DNA of 36,880 nucleotides from an uncultured Verrucomicrobia subdivision 3 bacterium (GTDB lineage Bacteria > Verrucomicrobiota > Verrucomicrobiia > Limisphaerales > UBA11358). Both the position numbers and the translations under genes were made by a program. The stretch covers positions 1-36,880 of the forward strand of contig CAIXBQ010000026.1 in assembly GCA_903917705.1 (NCBI GenBank), in the 5' to 3' direction. Within the stretch, counting starts at the first letter, position 1. Every line of letters begins with the position of its first letter. The notes under the pieces are model-generated. The model ran no database searches and had not been told where the DNA came from. It worked only from the letters and a program-made list of their open reading frames with translations. Below are positions 31,177 through 36,880 of the stretch, one piece after another.

Positions 31177-31880
31177 TGTTTTTTCTCCCGTGCGTTGACG
31201 ATGAATTCTAGTTTGTCGCGGTCGCGTACCGATTCGCCCACCGTCGAGCCTTTTTTGAACAGCGCGCCGGTCGGGCAGGACATGACGCATTTGCCGCATT
31301 CCGTGCAGCTTTCGGAGTCGCCCCACGGCTGGTTGAGATCGGTGATGATCCTGGATTTGCCGCCGCGGCCGGAGACGTTCTTGGTGCCCGCGCCCTCGAT
31401 GTGCCAGCAGGAGCGGACGCAGCGCGTGCACAGGATGCAGCGGTTGTGATCCATGCCGAACAGGCGGTGCGTGTTGTCCACGCTCCATTTCGGGAAGGTG
31501 TATTCGTAGCGGACGTGGTCCAGGCCCTGGCTGTAGGCGAGCGTCTGCAGTTCGCAATGGCCGTTGGCCACGCAGACGGCGCAGACGTGATTGCGCTCGG
31601 CGAACAGCAGCTCCAGCGTCATGCGGCGGTATTTGCGCAGGCGCTCGGTGTCCGTGGAAACTTCCATGCCTTCGGCGACTTTCAGCGTGCAGGCGGGCAG
31701 CAGCTTCGGCGTGCCGGTCACCTCCACGAGGCACAGGCGGCACGCGCCGATGTCATAAACGCCTTCGAGATGGCAGAGGGTCGGGATCTTGATGCCGGCC
31801 TCGGTCGCGGCCTGCAAAATGGTCTCGCCTTCCTCGGCGGTGATCTGTTTTCCGTCAATAGTCAGTGTCTTGGCGGCCAT
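31164..31880 (-). CDS. hoxU: Hydrogenase diaphorase Fe-S subunit HoxU
   Basis: HoxU relays electrons between HoxF and HoxY. The 238-residue product has an N-terminal 2Fe-2S ferredoxin domain (Cys36, Cys47, Cys50, Cys64) and a NuoG-type His/Cys cluster in HVCAVCVANGHCELQ. Two 4Fe-4S motifs follow: CILCTRCVRSC and CTECGKCVMSCP. This matches HoxU and the N-terminal part of NuoG. It starts four bases after hoxF and overlaps hoxY. It is complete. Confidence 0.97.
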   Translation of the reverse strand: MAAKTLTIDGKQITAEEGETILQAATEAGIKIPTLCHLEGVYDIGACRLCLVEVTGTPKLLPACTLKVAEGMEVSTDTERLRKYRRMTLELLFAERNHVCAVCVANGHCELQTLAYSQGLDHVRYEYTFPKWSVDNTHRLFGMDHNRCILCTRCVRSCWHIEGAGTKNVSGRGGKSRIITDLNQPWGDSESCTECGKCVMSCPTGALFKKGSTVGESVRDRDKLEFIVNAREKKQWNA

Positions 31881-31884
31881 AAAA

Positions 31885-33519
31885 TTATTTCGTTACGGTT
31901 TGGGGATGGGTTGCGCCCGCGCCGAAGGTGTCCGGCTGGAGCAGTTCCTCGTATTCGTTGCGGAAAAACCGCAGCGTGCTCATCGTGGGGTTCGGCGCGG
32001 TCTGGCCGAGGCCGCACAGGCTGGTGTTCCGGACCATGTCGCACAGCTCCTCGAGCTTCGCGAGGTCGCGCGCGGTGGCCTTGCGCTTGAGTATCTTGTC
32101 GAGCAGGTTGTGCATCTGCACCGTGCCGGCGCGGCAGGGGATGCACTTGCCGCACGATTCGTCCATGCAGAATTCCATGAAGAACCGCGCCACATCCACC
32201 ATCTTCGTGCCTTCGTCCATCACAATCATGCCGCCGGAGCCCATGATGGAGCCGAGCTTGCCGAGCGATTCGTAGTCCACCGGGGTGTCCAGGTGCTGCG
32301 ACGGGATGCAGCCGCCGGACGGACCGCCCGTCTGCACGGCCTTGATCTTGCCGCCGTCGGGGGCGCCGCCGCCCATTTCCTCCACGATGGTGCGCAGCGG
32401 CGTGCCCATGGGCACTTCGATGAGGCCGGTGTTCTTGATCTTGCCGGCGAGCGCAAACACCTTCGTGCCCTTGCTCTTTTCCGTGCCGATGGCCGCGAAC
32501 CATTCCGCGCCTTTGCGGTAGATGGCCGGGACATTGGCGAAAGTTTCCACGTTGTTCAGCAGCGTCGGGCATCCGAACAGGCCGCTTTCCGCCGGGAACG
32601 GCGGCCGCGGCCGCGGCGTGCCGCGCTTGCCTTCGACGGACATCATCAGCGCCGTTTCCTCGCCGCACACGAAGGCGCCCGCGCCGATGCGGATGTCCAC
32701 GTTGAAGTTGAACGGCGATTCAAAGATGCCCGCGCCCAGCAGGCCCATCTGCTTGGCCTGCTTGATGGCGAGCTGCAGCCGCGCGATGGCCAGCGGGTAT
32801 TCCGCGCGCACGTAGAGATAGCCCTGGTCCGCGCCCACCGCGTAGGCCGCGATGGCCATGCCTTCCAGCACGCTGTGGGGATCGCTCTCCAAAACGCTGC
32901 GGTCCATGAACGCGCCGGGGTCGCCTTCGTCGGCGTTGCAAATCACGTATTTCTTCGCGCCGGGCGACTTGGCCACCGTGCCCCATTTGAGGCCCGTGGG
33001 GAAGCCCGCGCCGCCGCGCCCGCGCAGCCCGCTCTTGACCATGGTTTCCACCACGTCCTTGGGCGTCATTTCGTTGAGCACCTCGTGCAGCGCCAGATAG
33101 CCGTCCGCCGCGATGTAGCTTTCAATGCGCTCGGGATCCACCACGCCGCTGTTGGCCAGCACGATGGAAAATTGCTTTTTGAAAAACGCCGCGTCCGGGT
33201 CGGTCTGTTCCACGTTGGCCTTGCCGCCCTTCAGCGCGGCGATGATGGACGGCGCATTTTCCGCCGTGACCCGGACGTAAAGCTCGTTCTTCGGGTCCAC
33301 TGCCACCAGCGGGCCTTCGCAGCAGAGTTTCATGCAGCCCACGCCGCGCACTTCGACCTCGCTTTGCAGCCCGGCGTCGGCGACGGCCTTTTCCAGCTGC
33401 TCCTTCACGCCTTTCGAGTCCGAGGACATGCAGCCGGCCGCCATGCAGCAGCGCAGCACGATTTTCTTCTGCGCGGCCTGCTCCTTTTCTTTTACCTGGT
33501 TAAGATCGTTGAGAATCAT
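31885..33519 (-). CDS. hoxF: Hydrogenase NADH-binding diaphorase subunit HoxF
   Basis: HoxF binds NAD(H) and FMN and makes the hydrogenase NAD-linked. The 544-residue product has an N-terminal thioredoxin-like 2Fe-2S segment (cysteines in RCCMAAGC and GVGCMKLCCEGP). The NADH/FMN domain follows with GRGGAGFPTGLKW, NADEGDPGAFMDR and GAGAFVCGEETAL. A C-terminal 4Fe-4S motif lies in ESCGKCIPCRAGT, with a later Cys. ATG 33519 overlaps the hoxE stop as ATGA; a GTG at 33531 is possible but lies inside hoxE. It is closely related to NuoF and HndC-type subunits; the hox context decides the name. Confidence 0.96.
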   Translation of the reverse strand: MILNDLNQVKEKEQAAQKKIVLRCCMAAGCMSSDSKGVKEQLEKAVADAGLQSEVEVRGVGCMKLCCEGPLVAVDPKNELYVRVTAENAPSIIAALKGGKANVEQTDPDAAFFKKQFSIVLANSGVVDPERIESYIAADGYLALHEVLNEMTPKDVVETMVKSGLRGRGGAGFPTGLKWGTVAKSPGAKKYVICNADEGDPGAFMDRSVLESDPHSVLEGMAIAAYAVGADQGYLYVRAEYPLAIARLQLAIKQAKQMGLLGAGIFESPFNFNVDIRIGAGAFVCGEETALMMSVEGKRGTPRPRPPFPAESGLFGCPTLLNNVETFANVPAIYRKGAEWFAAIGTEKSKGTKVFALAGKIKNTGLIEVPMGTPLRTIVEEMGGGAPDGGKIKAVQTGGPSGGCIPSQHLDTPVDYESLGKLGSIMGSGGMIVMDEGTKMVDVARFFMEFCMDESCGKCIPCRAGTVQMHNLLDKILKRKATARDLAKLEELCDMVRNTSLCGLGQTAPNPTMSTLRFFRNEYEELLQPDTFGAGATHPQTVTK

Positions 33520-34049
33520 GATTTCACCCACTGGTTGATTTTTTCGAGCGTGGACGCCGGCGTCTGGCGTGGCGTGACGGTTCCGTCATAAACCACCGCC
33601 GGCGCGATGCCGCAGGCGCCGATGCAGCGCGCGGTCAGCAGCGACACTTTGTTGTCCGCCGTGGTTTCGCCGGCCTTGATCTTGAGTTCGTTTTGGACGG
33701 CCTCCACCACCTGGTCCGCCCCCTTCACGTAGCACGCCGTGCCCATGCAGACCACGCAGGTGTGCTGCCCCTGGGGTTTGAGCGTGAAAAAATGGTAGAA
33801 CGTCGCCACGCCATACACCCGGCTCGGCGGCAATTTGAGTTTGTGGGAAATGAACAGCAGCAGGTCGTCTTCGAGATAGCCGAACAGTTCCTGCGCCTTG
33901 TGCAGCACCTCGATCAGGGCGTCATGCCGGAACTGGTGCTTCTTCATGTGCACTTCCAGAATCTTGAAGCGTTTGTCGCCGCTGGCGTGCCCGGCCTGGG
34001 TCCCGTTCTTGGCGGGCGGGGTTTCGACGGGAGTTGAGTTAGAGCTCAT
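33516..34049 (-). CDS. hoxE: Hydrogenase diaphorase subunit HoxE (NuoE-like)
   Basis: The 177-residue NuoE-like protein has a thioredoxin fold holding one 2Fe-2S cluster: C-x4-C in CVVCMGTACYVKGA and C-x3-C in CIGACGIAP. The first 25 residues are a low-complexity Ser/Thr/Pro tail. SRVYGVATFYHFFTLKP is the family signature. HoxE is the accessory electron-transfer subunit of five-subunit Hox enzymes. It is the first gene of the operon; operator-like repeats lie about 80-115 bases upstream. Confidence 0.96.
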   Translation of the reverse strand: MSSNSTPVETPPAKNGTQAGHASGDKRFKILEVHMKKHQFRHDALIEVLHKAQELFGYLEDDLLLFISHKLKLPPSRVYGVATFYHFFTLKPQGQHTCVVCMGTACYVKGADQVVEAVQNELKIKAGETTADNKVSLLTARCIGACGIAPAVVYDGTVTPRQTPASTLEKINQWVKS

Positions 34050-34126
34050 ATATTTTCTGCGGTCTTTAAGCTGGTGTTGGCTACGACAATCAACATTTTT
34101 AGATTAGACTATTTGATTTTGCTATC

Positions 34127-34164
34127 TTCACATTAATTGCTAAATACAGGCCATTAATTGTGAA
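34127..34164 (-). promoter_or_regulatory. Operator-like repeats upstream of hoxE
   Basis: CATTAATTG occurs twice (34131-34139 and 34152-34160), exactly 21 bp or two helical turns apart. TTCACA (34127-34132) and TGTGAA (34159-34164) form outer inverted arms. The site lies about 80-115 bases upstream of the hoxE start, a usual place for an activator. The regulator is unknown. Confidence 0.45.
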
Positions 34165-34380
34165 ATGGGGGTAATCTCCGGAAATCCTGATTTGGGTGCT
34201 GTTCCGTTCTCCCGGGGGTGGGGGTGGCTGCTGATTTTGCATGAATGGAACGGCCTTTTAAATGGGTTTGGCCGCCTTGAAATCGTATAATCGTCAATGT
34301 CTGCGGCGTTGTTTGCGTCTCCGGTCGATATTGATGCGGGTTGCGGCCGGTCAAAAAACGCGTAAACAATGTCAATATAT

Positions 34381-34394
34381 GGAAAGCGCTTTCC
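34381..34394 (+). promoter_or_regulatory. LacI-family-type palindromic operator
   Basis: GGAAAGCGCTTTCC is a perfect 14-bp palindrome centred on CG, matching the AARCGYTT core of LacI/CcpA-type operators. It lies about 240 bases before the pyrophosphatase gene and about 330 before hoxE. Confidence 0.45.
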
Positions 34395-34636
34395 CGGCTA
34401 ATCAATCAGATTTAGGCTGCGGTTCGCGTTGGTTATTTAGAGCCTGTTATGTCGAGTCCATTGGACAACAAACCATGCGGCGGCGGTTGGATGATGAAAG
34501 GTTCACATCAGTTTCAATTTATCTTATTGAATGATGAGAGTGTTTTTTCACCCGGTCGCGCCCGCCGGTTTTTCCCGGCCCAGCCCCGGCCGGCCGCCGA
34601 CCGTTCCGCCTCAACCGAAACCTTTTGATTAAATTT

Positions 34637-36880
<2,244 letters not shown>

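Larger units (their letters stand above)
34050..34636. other. 587-bp divergent regulatory region between hoxE and hppA
   Basis: This stretch separates the hox operon from the pyrophosphatase gene and must hold both promoters. It contains two listed operator-like sites. The half near hoxE is A/T-rich compared with the rest of the window. No coding frame, tRNA or clear -35/-10 pair is seen. The 80 bases before the pyrophosphatase start are pyrimidine- and CCGG-rich, without an RBS. Confidence 0.5.

Overview
The window is GC-rich, Gram-negative-type bacterial DNA. Most genes lack a clear Shine-Dalgarno sequence. The gene set is a Hox-type NAD-linked hydrogenase, pyruvate:ferredoxin oxidoreductase, a complete Kdp system, a divergent membrane pyrophosphatase and many short period-7 repeat arrays. 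This would fit an environmental facultative or fermentative bacterium, and I would guess Verrucomicrobiota. That placement is inference; there is no rRNA or other marker here to confirm it.

Layout. (1) Positions 1-6.9 kb look like one end of a mobile element: a small unknown protein, an XRE-type regulator, a TnpV-like small protein nested out of frame in the start of a giant methyltransferase-helicase (phage P1 DarB type), and an excisionase-like HTH protein. The block stops at the 3' end of an initiator tRNA-Met gene and its terminator. No integrase is visible, so the other end would lie to the left. (2) 7.0-12.6 kb: a DUF218/YdcF membrane protein diverges from nifJ (pyruvate:ferredoxin oxidoreductase, broken by a one-base frameshift), followed by a dihydroorotate-dehydrogenase-like flavoprotein. 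(3) 13.2-22.0 kb: a kdp operon, with an unnamed 27-residue membrane peptide, kdpF, kdpA (carrying a repeat insertion), kdpB, kdpC, a universal stress protein, kdpD and kdpE. (4) 22.1-28.95 kb, minus strand: a radical-SAM protein, then hypE, hypD, hypC, hypF and a hydrogenase maturation protease. (5) 29.2-34.05 kb, minus strand: hoxE-F-U-Y-H, a group 3d-like bidirectional [NiFe] hydrogenase, ending in a strong terminator. (6) 34.6 kb to the right edge: the start of a membrane pyrophosphatase gene, running out of the window.

How they work together. NifJ and Hox together suggest fermentative redox balancing, with pyruvate oxidation giving reduced ferredoxin and Hox exchanging electrons between NAD(H) and H2. 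HypC-F and the protease build the NiFe site; hypA and hypB (nickel delivery) are not in the window. Kdp is high-affinity K+ uptake under its own two-component system. The pyrophosphatase would add proton pumping from PPi.

Most unusual features: the nested reading frames at 1.28-1.53 kb; heptamer (7-bp) tandem arrays at five sites, four of them within or overlapping coding sequence, including three in hypF; the repeat-bearing insertion in KdpA; the lost GKVE segment in the pyrophosphatase; and two operator-like sites between hoxE and the pyrophosphatase gene.
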